This document shows, in pieces, positions 1 to 5,017 of a DNA stretch of 5,290 nucleotides. Source of the stretch: Deltaproteobacteria bacterium. GTDB taxonomy: Bacteria; Myxococcota; Myxococcia; Myxococcales; Myxococcaceae. The position numbers were made by a program, and so were the translations under genes. The first letter of the stretch is position 1, and each line of letters starts with the position of its first letter. Under the pieces are notes generated by a model, which ran no database searches, was not told the origin of the DNA, and worked only from the letters and a program-made list of their open reading frames with translations. The stretch covers positions 1-5,290 of the forward strand of contig VGRA01000231.1 of NCBI GenBank assembly GCA_016875515.1, in the 5' to 3' direction.

Positions 1-480
1 CCCGTCCATCACCATCAGCACCTCCACCCCGAACGCCTCCGCCAGCAGCTCGGTGTGGCCCATGAAGGGAATGCCGGCGCGGGTGATGTTGCCCTTGTTG
101 ACCGGCGCGGTGCACAGCGCGTCCACGCGCCCCGAGCGCCCCGCCTCCACCAGCGCCTGCACATAGGCGTGCTGCGCCCGGCCGCCGGCGCGCGTGGGGA
201 CACCCGGGCGGCTGTCCCGCTCCGGCAGGCGCGTCACCTCCACCACTGTGGGGTGCACCGGGCGCGCGGCCAGCCGCTCACCGGGGGCGCGCGCGTACCT
301 CCGCAGTCCCGGGAAGCGCGCCAGCACGGGGCCGTCCCCGAACACCACGGGCAGCAGCGCACGTTGCACCGCGGGGTGGGCGAGCGCGCGGGCCGTCACC
401 TCGGGGCCAATGCCGGACGGGTCCCCGAGCGAGATGCCCACCACCGGCAGCCCGGGGCGGCCCCCCGCGGGGCGCGTCAC
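1..480 (-). CDS. pdxA: 4-hydroxythreonine-4-phosphate dehydrogenase PdxA, N-terminal part
   Basis: PdxA oxidises 4-phosphooxy-L-threonine with NAD(P) in the DXP-dependent pathway to pyridoxal 5'-phosphate; it is a cytosolic, metal-dependent homodimer. The 160 residues visible (the family is usually about 330) carry its hallmarks. GDPSGIGPE lies at residues 19-27, TAPVNKG at 124-130, and GHTELLA follows, with His142 in the place of a metal-binding histidine of the family. The gene runs off the left edge, so the C-terminal half and later metal ligands are not seen. The GTG start at 478-480 overlaps the upstream surA stop as GTGA, and a GGAG ribosome site lies 8 bases before it (489-492). Translation is therefore probably coupled to surA. 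Family assignment is firm. Cotranscription with the parvulin genes is inferred from the overlap. Confidence 0.97.
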   Translation of the reverse strand, partial: MTRPAGGRPGLPVVGISLGDPSGIGPEVTARALAHPAVQRALLPVVFGDGPVLARFPGLRRYARAPGERLAARPVHPTVVEVTRLPERDSRPGVPTRAGGRAQHAYVQALVEAGRSGRVDALCTAPVNKGNITRAGIPFMGHTELLAEAFGVEVLMVMDG

Positions 481-1442
481 GGCTTTATCTCCACCGAGGC
501 CTTCTGCCGCAGCTCCTGCACGTACTGCGCGGTGTACTTGTCCATCTGCCCGCGCAAGAGCTTCTCCCGCAGCTGGTCCTTCACGTCCTCGAACGGGACC
601 ACCTCCGCCGCGCGCCGCTCCTCCACCTTGATGACGTGGAAGCCGAAGCGGGTGCGCACCGGGTCGGACACCTCGCCGGGCTGCAGCGTGAAGGCCACCC
701 GGTCGAACTCCGGCACCATCATCCCGCGCTTGAAGAAGCCCAGGTCCCCGCCGTCGGATGCGGACGGCCCTTCGCTCTTCGCGCGGGCCAGCTCCACGAA
801 GTCCACCCCGGGGGTGCGCGCCTCCGCCGAAAGCTGCGCAGCCTTCGCCGCGGCCGCCTTCACCTTCTCCTCCGGGGCGCCCGCGTCCACCTTCACCAAG
901 ATGTGCCGCGCGTGAACCTCGGAGTCCTCACCTTCCAGCCGGGAGAAGCGGGCGTACTCGGCGCGCAGGTCCTCCTCGGACACCTTCACCCGCGCGCGCA
1001 CCTTGAGGTTCACCAGCTTCAGCCGCGAGAGGTGCTTGCGCATGAAGGCCTTGTAGGACTCCGGCGTGTACCCTTCTTGCGCGAGCAGCTGGGCGAACTG
1101 CTCCGGCTCCACGTTGTTCTGGCGGCGCACGTCTTCCATGGCCACCTCCAGCTCGGCGTCCGTCACCTCGATGTTGAACTCGCGGACCTCCAGCTCCAGC
1201 AGCTTCTCGCCCACCAGTTGCTCCACCGCGGCGCGCATCACCTGCTCGCGCAGCTTGCCGCGGCGGCCAGGGTCCCGCTCGGCAGCCACCCGGGCCAGCT
1301 CCGGGGCGGCGCGCTGCTCCACCTCCGACCAGGCGATGACCTGGTTGTTCACCACCGCAGCCACGCGGTCCACCAGCTCCGCGCGCGCCCGCAGCGGCGC
1401 CACCAGCAGCAGGGCCAACCACAAGGGTGCTGCGTGCCTCAC
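477..1442 (-). CDS. surA: SurA-like periplasmic chaperone / parvulin peptidyl-prolyl isomerase
   Basis: This 321-residue protein has a clear Sec signal peptide: Arg2, a hydrophobic stretch at 5-17, and probable cleavage after ARA at residue 21. The mature protein begins in SurA style with VDRVAAVVNN (24-33). A helical SurA N-terminal region (about 22-160) holds outer-membrane protein clients. A parvulin domain follows (about 175-277) with VHARHILV at 176-183, GGDLGFF at 231-237 and GFHVIKV at 267-273, so His180 and His269 are present. A charged helix closes the protein. E. coli SurA has two parvulin domains; this one has one, which is common outside the Gammaproteobacteria. The GTG start is chosen because AGGAGG lies 6 bases upstream, the signal peptide begins there, and it forms a GTGA overlap with the preceding gene. 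It is followed directly by pdxA, as in E. coli. The expected role is folding and delivery of outer-membrane proteins in the periplasm; isomerase activity is likely but not shown. Confidence 0.93.
   Translation of the reverse strand: MRHAAPLWLALLLVAPLRARAELVDRVAAVVNNQVIAWSEVEQRAAPELARVAAERDPGRRGKLREQVMRAAVEQLVGEKLLELEVREFNIEVTDAELEVAMEDVRRQNNVEPEQFAQLLAQEGYTPESYKAFMRKHLSRLKLVNLKVRARVKVSEEDLRAEYARFSRLEGEDSEVHARHILVKVDAGAPEEKVKAAAAKAAQLSAEARTPGVDFVELARAKSEGPSASDGGDLGFFKRGMMVPEFDRVAFTLQPGEVSDPVRTRFGFHVIKVEERRAAEVVPFEDVKDQLREKLLRGQMDKYTAQYVQELRQKASVEIKP
489..492 (-). promoter_or_regulatory. Ribosome binding site of pdxA
   Basis: GGAG on the minus strand, 8 bases upstream of the GTG start of pdxA and inside the last codons of surA. 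It supports the GTG at 478-480 as the true start and fits the coupled GTGA junction. Confidence 0.6.
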
Positions 1443-2401
1443 GTTGCGCCTCCTCCCCCGGTGGACGCGAGCGTCTGCCGGTTGATGCGGATGTTCGCCT
1501 TCTTCTTCAGCCCTGCCACCCACGCCGCCTGCGCAGCCGCCCGCTTCTCCCGAAGCAGCCGGGATTCCACGAGCGGCCGGGACTCCTGCAACGTCAGCGC
1601 CCGGGCCGGCCGCCTCTCCACCACCTTGAACAGATGGTAGCCGTAGTCGCTCGCCACCACGTCCGAGAGCGCCCCCACCGGCAGCCCGAAGCACGCCTCG
1701 TCGAACGCCGCCGGCATCACCCCGCGCTCGAACCAGCCCAGGTCCCCGCCCACCTTGGCGTCCGGGGAGAGCGAGTATTTCATGGCCAGCTCGCCGAAGC
1801 GCTTGCCGTCCCGCACCTGCGTCCGCAGCCGCCGCGCCTCCTCCTGCGTATTCACCACCAACTGCAGCGCGTGCACCTGCTCCGCCTGCTGGAACTGCGC
1901 CGCGTGCGCCTGGTGGTAGGAGGCCACCTCCTCGGCCGTCAGCGCCACGCGCGCGTAGACCTCCTCCTGGAACAGCCGCTCCAGCAGCAGCGTGGCCTTG
2001 GTGCGCTTGCGGAACTCGGCCAACTGCAGCTCGGAGGCGTCCAGCGCTCGGTCCAGCCCCTCCGAGCCCAGGTCCGCGCTCGCCTGCAGCATGCGGCGCT
2101 CCAGCTCGTCCGCCGTGACGGCGATGCCGCGGCTGCGGATGGCCTGCTCCAGCAGCATGGCCTCCGTCATCTGCTCCACCACCGTGTTGCGGAGCGCATC
2201 CAGTTGCTCGGGCGAGGGCTGCAGCTCGAAGCCGGCCAGCGCCCGCCGCAGCTCCCGCTCGAAGTCCGCCCGGGACAGCACCTCGCCGTTGACGGTGGCT
2301 ACCACCCGCGGGTCCTCGCGCGCCCCCTCCTCGCTGCATGCCGTCGCGCACAGCAGCAGCAGGCAGCAGGCCACGCGGCCGGGGGTGGGCGCCGTCCGCA
2401 T
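1439..2401 (-). CDS. SurA/PpiC-type parvulin lipoprotein with altered active site
   Basis: This 320-residue protein opens with a lipoprotein signal: a hydrophobic core at 10-19 and lipobox ATAC, giving lipid-modified Cys22 followed by Ser23. It is therefore probably anchored to a membrane facing the periplasm. A SurA-like N-domain follows (VVATVNGEVLSRADF at 33-47, helical to about 170). The parvulin domain (about 174-264) has VHALQLVV at 176-183, GGDLGWF at 218-224 and GYHLFKV at 254-260. The usual His of the RHIL motif is replaced by Gln180, while His256 is kept, so isomerase activity may be reduced or absent and chaperone function is the safer inference. The ATG start lies 4 bases after the stop of the gene before it, with no good ribosome site, suggesting coupled translation. 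Its stop overlaps the surA start. The assignment to the family is firm; client proteins are unknown. Confidence 0.92.
   Translation of the reverse strand: MRTAPTPGRVACCLLLLCATACSEEGAREDPRVVATVNGEVLSRADFERELRRALAGFELQPSPEQLDALRNTVVEQMTEAMLLEQAIRSRGIAVTADELERRMLQASADLGSEGLDRALDASELQLAEFRKRTKATLLLERLFQEEVYARVALTAEEVASYHQAHAAQFQQAEQVHALQLVVNTQEEARRLRTQVRDGKRFGELAMKYSLSPDAKVGGDLGWFERGVMPAAFDEACFGLPVGALSDVVASDYGYHLFKVVERRPARALTLQESRPLVESRLLREKRAAAQAAWVAGLKKKANIRINRQTLASTGGGGAT
1449..1454 (-). promoter_or_regulatory. Strong ribosome binding site of surA
   Basis: A perfect AGGAGG on the minus strand, 6 bases before the GTG start of surA. It lies within the glycine-rich last codons of the upstream lipoprotein gene and decides the surA start. 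It is the strongest ribosome site in the window. Confidence 0.8.
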
Positions 2402-2405
2402 GGGC

Positions 2406-3407
2406 TCAGTGGACCATGGCGGCGTTGGGGGCGGGGATGAAGCCCGGGGTGGGCCCCTTGGGCTCTTGCGTGGGGGCCTTGGGGTCCACCGCCACCTTGC
2501 CCAGCGCCGCCTCGTCCACCTTTAACCGCTGCTCCGTCTTCAGCTTCTCCAGGAACGCCGCGAAGGCCTCCGTGCGGCGCTCGTACAGGATGCGGCTCTG
2601 CAGCTGCGTCTTCACCTGCTCCAGCCCCAGGTCCAGCGGCTGCTGCCGGGCCTGCAGCTTCAGCACGTAGAAGCCCTTGTCCGTCTCCACCACCCCGGAC
2701 ACGGCCCCCGGCTCCTTCAGCTGCTGGGCGGCGGTGGCCACCTCGGCGCCGTACTGGTCCATCAGCTCGGAGGCGGACAGGAAGCGCATGTCCCCGTCCA
2801 GCGGCTTGGTGCGCCCGTCCTGGTTGTGCTCGCGCGCAAGCCTGGAGAAAGCCTGGAAGTCCAGAGCCGGGGCACCGGCCGCCTGCGCCTGCAGCTCCTT
2901 CGCCTTCTCCGCCTGCGCGGCGCGCTCCGGGGCGTCCTTGGCCGCGGGCAGGAAGATGTCCGACAGCCGCAGCATCTCCGGCTTCACGTAGTCCGCCTTG
3001 TGCTTCTCGTAGTAGGCGGCCACCTCCGCGTCCTCCACCTTCTTGCCCGCCTTCTGCTCGAACTCCTGCTGCAGGAGCTTCTGCACCATCACCTTCTTGG
3101 CGGTCTCCACCACCTCCGGGTCGTTCTGCAGCCCGCGCTTCTGGGCCTCCCCCGCGAGCAGCTCGAAGCGGGCCAGCCCCTCCACGTACTCCTTGCGCTG
3201 CTCCGGCGTCTGGTAGCGGGCGCGGGCGAACGGGCTCATCTCGAGGAAGCGCTGCTGCAGCTCCTCCACCGTCACGGAGTCATTGTTCCAGGTGGCCACG
3301 GGGGTTCCACCACCCGTGCGGTTGTGGCGGTAGTCCGGGGCGGAGCCCTGCTTGCAACCGGAGAGCAGGGCGGCAGCGGCAAAGGAGGCGAGGAGCGTGC
3401 GGTTCAT
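2406..3407 (-). CDS. Divergent SurA/PpiC-type lipoprotein, first gene of the operon
   Basis: This 333-residue protein has a textbook lipoprotein signal: Arg3, a hydrophobic core at 5-15 and lipobox LLSGC, giving Cys18. A SurA-like N-domain follows (VATWNNDSVTVEELQQRF at 37-54) and a helical, Gln/Lys/Glu-rich section to about 140. The domain in the parvulin position (about 144-253) is degenerate. LRLSDIFL (146-153) stands where ARHILV is expected, with Asp150 for the first His. DGDMRFL (204-210) replaces GGDLGFF, and GFYVLKL (245-251) has Tyr247 for the second His. It is therefore probably a chaperone or holdase without prolyl isomerase activity. The last 26 residues are proline-rich and look like a disordered extension. 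It heads the four-gene operon across a 77-base gap from the divergent GIY-YIG gene. No convincing ribosome site precedes the ATG. Family membership is supported by overall architecture and neighbours; specific function is unknown. Confidence 0.9.
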   Translation of the reverse strand: MNRTLLASFAAAALLSGCKQGSAPDYRHNRTGGGTPVATWNNDSVTVEELQQRFLEMSPFARARYQTPEQRKEYVEGLARFELLAGEAQKRGLQNDPEVVETAKKVMVQKLLQQEFEQKAGKKVEDAEVAAYYEKHKADYVKPEMLRLSDIFLPAAKDAPERAAQAEKAKELQAQAAGAPALDFQAFSRLAREHNQDGRTKPLDGDMRFLSASELMDQYGAEVATAAQQLKEPGAVSGVVETDKGFYVLKLQARQQPLDLGLEQVKTQLQSRILYERRTEAFAAFLEKLKTEQRLKVDEAALGKVAVDPKAPTQEPKGPTPGFIPAPNAAMVH

Positions 3408-3417
3408 GGGGTGCGGA

Positions 3418-3447
3418 CGGTTAGCACGCCCGAGCGGCGCGCAACAA
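3418..3447 (-). promoter_or_regulatory. Weak candidate sigma-70-like promoter of the parvulin operon
   Basis: On the minus strand TTGTTG (3447-3442) and TAACCG (3423-3418, preceded by TGC as in an extended -10) are 18 bases apart. Both boxes match the consensus poorly. If real, transcription would start only a few bases before the ATG at 3407, which would fit the lack of a ribosome site and a near-leaderless message. This is speculative. Confidence 0.2.
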
Positions 3448-3458
3448 CGCGCAGCCGC
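3434..3458. repeat. Inverted repeat / hairpin in the divergent promoter region
   Basis: The left arm GCGGCGCGC (3434-3442) pairs with the right arm GCGCAGCCGC (3449-3458), giving nine base pairs with one bulged A, around a 6-base loop AACAAC. No T tract follows, so it is not an obvious intrinsic terminator. Its place between two divergent starts makes a regulator site or a structured element possible. In such GC-rich DNA it may also be chance. Confidence 0.35.
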
Positions 3459-3484
3459 GCTGGGGTAAGCAGCCCGACGGAGTC

Positions 3485-3892
3485 ATGGGCGACTGGTGCG
3501 TCTACATCCTGCGGTGCCGGGACGGCAGCCTCTACACCGGCTGCACCAACGACTTGCCGCGCCGCCTGGCCACCCACAACGCCGGCAAGGGGGCCGCCTA
3601 CACCCGCTCCCGCAGGCCGGTGACGGTGGCCTTCACGGAAGCGGCGGCGGACCGCGGCGCGGCGCTGCGCCGGGAGGCGGCCCTCAAGCGCCTGTCGCGG
3701 GCGGAGAAGCTGGCCCTGCTGCCGCGGCCGCGGCCCTCGCCGCAGCGCGCTGCCGAAACGCGAGCCACCCCTGCAGCGCCCCCGCCAGCACCCCGCCGGA
3801 AGCGGCGCTCCACAAGAGCATCTGCTGGTACCGGTACAGCGCGTCCCGGACGGCGTCCGAGCAGGGGTTCGTCCCCACGCCGGAAACGATGA
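3485..3892 (+). CDS. GIY-YIG domain protein, UPF0213/YhbQ family, with anomalous C-terminal tail
   Basis: Residues 4-79 form a GIY-YIG nuclease-type domain of the small UPF0213 (YhbQ-like) group. The GIY/YIG strands appear as VYIL (6-9) and LYTGCT (16-21). They are followed by PRRLATHN (25-32), KGAAYTRSRRPV (35-46) and the helix REAALKRLSRAEKLALL (63-79), in which Glu64 is a candidate for the catalytic acid. Members may act on structured or branched DNA, but the physiological role is poorly known. Family proteins are about 80-100 residues; this frame gives 135. Codons 1-88 have G or C in third position in all but one case (hand count), whereas codons 89-135 have A or T in 22 of 47. The tail is a low-complexity Pro/Arg/Ser stretch lying antisense to a membrane-protein gene. 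The domain is firm. The tail is probably recent read-through rather than an evolved domain. Confidence 0.87.
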   Translation: MGDWCVYILRCRDGSLYTGCTNDLPRRLATHNAGKGAAYTRSRRPVTVAFTEAAADRGAALRREAALKRLSRAEKLALLPRPRPSPQRAAETRATPAAPPPAPRRKRRSTRASAGTGTARPGRRPSRGSSPRRKR

Positions 3893-3986
3893 ATGCGTTG
3901 ACGGACGGTCCGGCGAGCGCCGCCGCCAACCCGCCGACAAAGCCCCCGGCCAGCAGCACCACCGCCACGCGCTTGAGCGTCTCCAT
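3684..3986 (-). CDS. Small two-helix membrane protein, unknown function
   Basis: This is a 100-residue protein that I do not recognise. It has two likely membrane segments, about 6-26 (a Gly/Ala/Val-rich stretch after METLKR) and about 56-76, joined by a loop with a single Cys42 (TNPCSD) and a Tyr/Gln-rich stretch. Residues 81-100 are an Ala/Pro tail. Coding is supported by third-position composition: only about 6 of the first 80 codons end in A or T (hand count), against 8 of the last 20. The tail overlaps the conserved GIY-YIG gene on the other strand, so the ancestral protein probably ended near residue 80. The ATG is chosen because it sits right before the first helix and upstream codons look non-coding; GGGAG lies 12 bases before it, rather far. 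It diverges from the 83-residue membrane gene 51 bases away. No function can be assigned. Confidence 0.68.
   Translation of the reverse strand: METLKRVAVVLLAGGFVGGLAAALAGPSVNAFIVSGVGTNPCSDAVRDALYRYQQMLLWSAASGGVLAGALQGWLAFRQRAAARAAAAAAGPASPPATGA
3721..3734. repeat. Perfect 14-bp GC palindrome at the head-on gene junction
   Basis: GCCGCGGCCGCGGC equals its own reverse complement and contains an 8-base core GCGGCCGC (3724-3731). Flanking GCTGC (3718-3722) and GCAGC (3742-3746) could add an alternative outer stem. It sits where the GIY-YIG gene meets the opposing small membrane gene, and encodes a Pro-Arg run on one strand and an Ala run on the other. It might act as a two-way transcription barrier or a deletion hot spot, or be simple GC-rich chance. 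Confidence 0.4.
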
Positions 3987-4037
3987 GGGGCCGGGGTTCT
4001 CCCACGCCGCGGGGGGGCTGGGGTAGGGTGCCGCGCC
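3987..4037. promoter_or_regulatory. Short divergent intergenic region between two small membrane genes
   Basis: These 51 bases separate the starts of the minus-strand 100-residue gene and the plus-strand 83-residue gene. The stretch is G/C-rich, with a G run at 4011-4017 and AGGG at 4025-4028 that could serve as a weak ribosome site for the GTG at 4038. I see no clear -10 or -35 box in either direction. A promoter is inferred from the divergent layout only. Confidence 0.35.
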
Positions 4038-4289
4038 GTGCTCCCGGCATTGACCCTCCTCGCCTCGCTCGCAGCCCTCGCCGGGTGGGCCCTGGTGCTG
4101 CGCCACGCCTGGCGGCGCAGCGTGGGCACCGCCACGCTGGTGCTGCTCGTCCCGGGGTACGCCCCCTGGTACGCCTTCAGCCAGTTCGAGCACCCGCAGA
4201 AGGGGCCCGTGCTGGGGGCGTGGCTGGGCGGGCACGGGCTGGCGGCCATGGGGCTCGCCTGGCTGATGCTGGCGCGAACCGCGGGCTGA
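4038..4289 (+). CDS. Small three-helix membrane protein, unknown function
   Basis: This is an 83-residue hydrophobic protein that I do not recognise. Likely membrane segments lie at about 3-21, 30-47 and 58-78. After the first segment comes a positively charged turn (RHAWRR, 22-27). The second ends in an aromatic run (PGYAPWYAFSQF, 39-50), followed by a polar EHPQKG loop (51-56). Coding is well supported: only three codons end in A or T. The start is GTG at 4038, which places the first hydrophobic helix directly at the N-terminus; AGGG lies 9 bases upstream. It ends 25 bases before the persulfide dioxygenase gene on the same strand, so cotranscription is plausible and a link to sulfur metabolism or membrane homeostasis is conceivable. 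No conserved catalytic motif is visible. Confidence 0.75.
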   Translation: MLPALTLLASLAALAGWALVLRHAWRRSVGTATLVLLVPGYAPWYAFSQFEHPQKGPVLGAWLGGHGLAAMGLAWLMLARTAG

Positions 4290-4314
4290 ACTTCCAGGCT
4301 CCCAGGGCTTCACC

Positions 4315-5013
4315 ATGCTCTTCCGCCAGCTCTTCGACGCCGAGACCTCCACCTACACGTACCTCGTGGGGGACCCCGCCTCGCGGCAGGCCGCCCTCAT
4401 CGACCCCGTCCTCGGGCAGGTGGAGCGGGACCTGGAACTGCTGCGGGAGCTGGACCTGCAGCTGGCCTGGGCGCTGGATACCCACGTCCACGCGGACCAT
4501 GTGACGGCGGCCGGCGCGCTGCGCGAGCGGACCGGCTGCAAGACGGTGGCGGGCGAGCGCGGGGCCTCCTGCGTGGACGTGCAGGTGCGCCACGGGGACG
4601 TGGTGCAGGTGGGCGCGGTGGCCCTGCGCGTGGTGGAGACCCCCGGCCACACGGGTGACTCCGTCAGCTACCTCGCGGACGGCTGCGCCTTCACCGGGGA
4701 CGCGCTCATGGTGCGCGCCTGCGGGCGGACGGACTTCCAGAACGGGGACGCCGGGCAGCTGTACGACAGCATCCACGCCCACCTGTATTCGCTGCCGGAC
4801 GACACGCGCGTGTACCCGGGCCACGACTACAAGGGGCGCACCGTCACCACCGTGGGCGAGGAGAGGCGCTTCAACGCGCGCCTCGCCGGGCGGACGCGCG
4901 AACAATTCGTGACGCTGATGAACGGGCTCGACCTGCCACGTCCCAGGCACATGGACGTGGCGGTGCCCGCCAACCTCGCCTGCGGCAAGCCCCAGGCGCT
5001 ACCCCAGGGGTGA
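4315..5013 (+). CDS. ETHE1-type persulfide dioxygenase, metallo-beta-lactamase fold
   Basis: This 232-residue cytosolic protein matches ETHE1-like persulfide dioxygenases, non-heme iron enzymes that oxidise glutathione persulfide or a related low-molecular-weight persulfide to sulfite. It opens with the ETHE1 signature FDAETSTYTYLVGD (7-20) and AALIDPVLGQVERD (26-39). The metal motif THVHADH is at 56-62. Iron ligands equivalent to human ETHE1 His79, His135 and Asp154 are His57, His112 (TPGHTGD) and Asp129 (FTGDAL). CGRTDFQ at 136-142 holds Cys136 and Arg138, matching human Cys161 and Arg163, and PGHDYKG (168-174) follows. The C-terminus MDVAVPANLACG is also typical. These features separate it from glyoxalase II. 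AGGG lies 7 bases before the ATG. A rhodanese starts 4 bases after the stop, a pairing that supports sulfide/persulfide detoxification. The thiol carrier used in this organism is unknown. Confidence 0.95.
   Translation: MLFRQLFDAETSTYTYLVGDPASRQAALIDPVLGQVERDLELLRELDLQLAWALDTHVHADHVTAAGALRERTGCKTVAGERGASCVDVQVRHGDVVQVGAVALRVVETPGHTGDSVSYLADGCAFTGDALMVRACGRTDFQNGDAGQLYDSIHAHLYSLPDDTRVYPGHDYKGRTVTTVGEERRFNARLAGRTREQFVTLMNGLDLPRPRHMDVAVPANLACGKPQALPQG
5006..5010 (+). promoter_or_regulatory. Ribosome binding site of the rhodanese gene
   Basis: AGGGG lies 7 bases upstream of the ATG at 5018, within the last codons of the dioxygenase gene. It supports this start and coupled expression of the pair. 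Confidence 0.5.
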
Positions 5014-5017
5014 AGCA

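Larger units (their letters stand above)
3408..3484. promoter_or_regulatory. Divergent promoter region
   Basis: These 77 bases lie between the divergent starts of the parvulin operon (minus) and the GIY-YIG gene (plus), so they should hold at least one promoter for each direction. They include an inverted repeat and a weak minus-strand sigma-70-like candidate, listed separately. No plus-strand promoter was convincing. Before the GIY-YIG start, GGAG sits only 2 bases from the ATG, too close to be an ideal ribosome site. Confidence 0.6.

Noticed and set aside
477..2351. A 624-residue minus-strand open frame covering surA and most of the upstream lipoprotein gene
   Set aside because: Only its last 321 residues are surA. 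The upstream part is an Ala/Gly/Arg-rich shadow of the lipoprotein gene in another frame, and the true start is fixed by the ribosome site and signal peptide at 1442.
55..2440. Long plus-strand frames at 55-915, 636-1640 and 1427-2440
   Set aside because: They are antisense shadows of pdxA, surA and the lipoprotein gene, with low-complexity His/Arg/Leu content and no domain motifs. Open antisense frames are expected in such GC-rich coding DNA.
2826..3623. Plus-strand 265-residue frame crossing the divergent promoter region
   Set aside because: It is Leu/His/Arg-rich, antisense to a clear lipoprotein gene, and continues into the GIY-YIG gene in the wrong frame.
3404..4352. Longer minus-strand frames at 3404-4249, and the extended start at 4352 of the 100-residue protein
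   Set aside because: The extensions lie antisense to the 83-residue membrane gene and the GIY-YIG gene and lack the third-position bias. The membrane protein begins sensibly at the ATG at 3986.
4177..4950. Minus-strand 257-residue frame opposite the dioxygenase
   Set aside because: It is a His/Val/Arg-rich shadow of a gene whose catalytic motifs are all intact on the plus strand.
4315..5013. Glyoxalase II as an alternative identity for the metallo-beta-lactamase-fold protein
   Set aside because: The STYTYLV start, CGRTDFQ motif and AVPANLACG end are ETHE1 features, and iron ligand positions line up with ETHE1.
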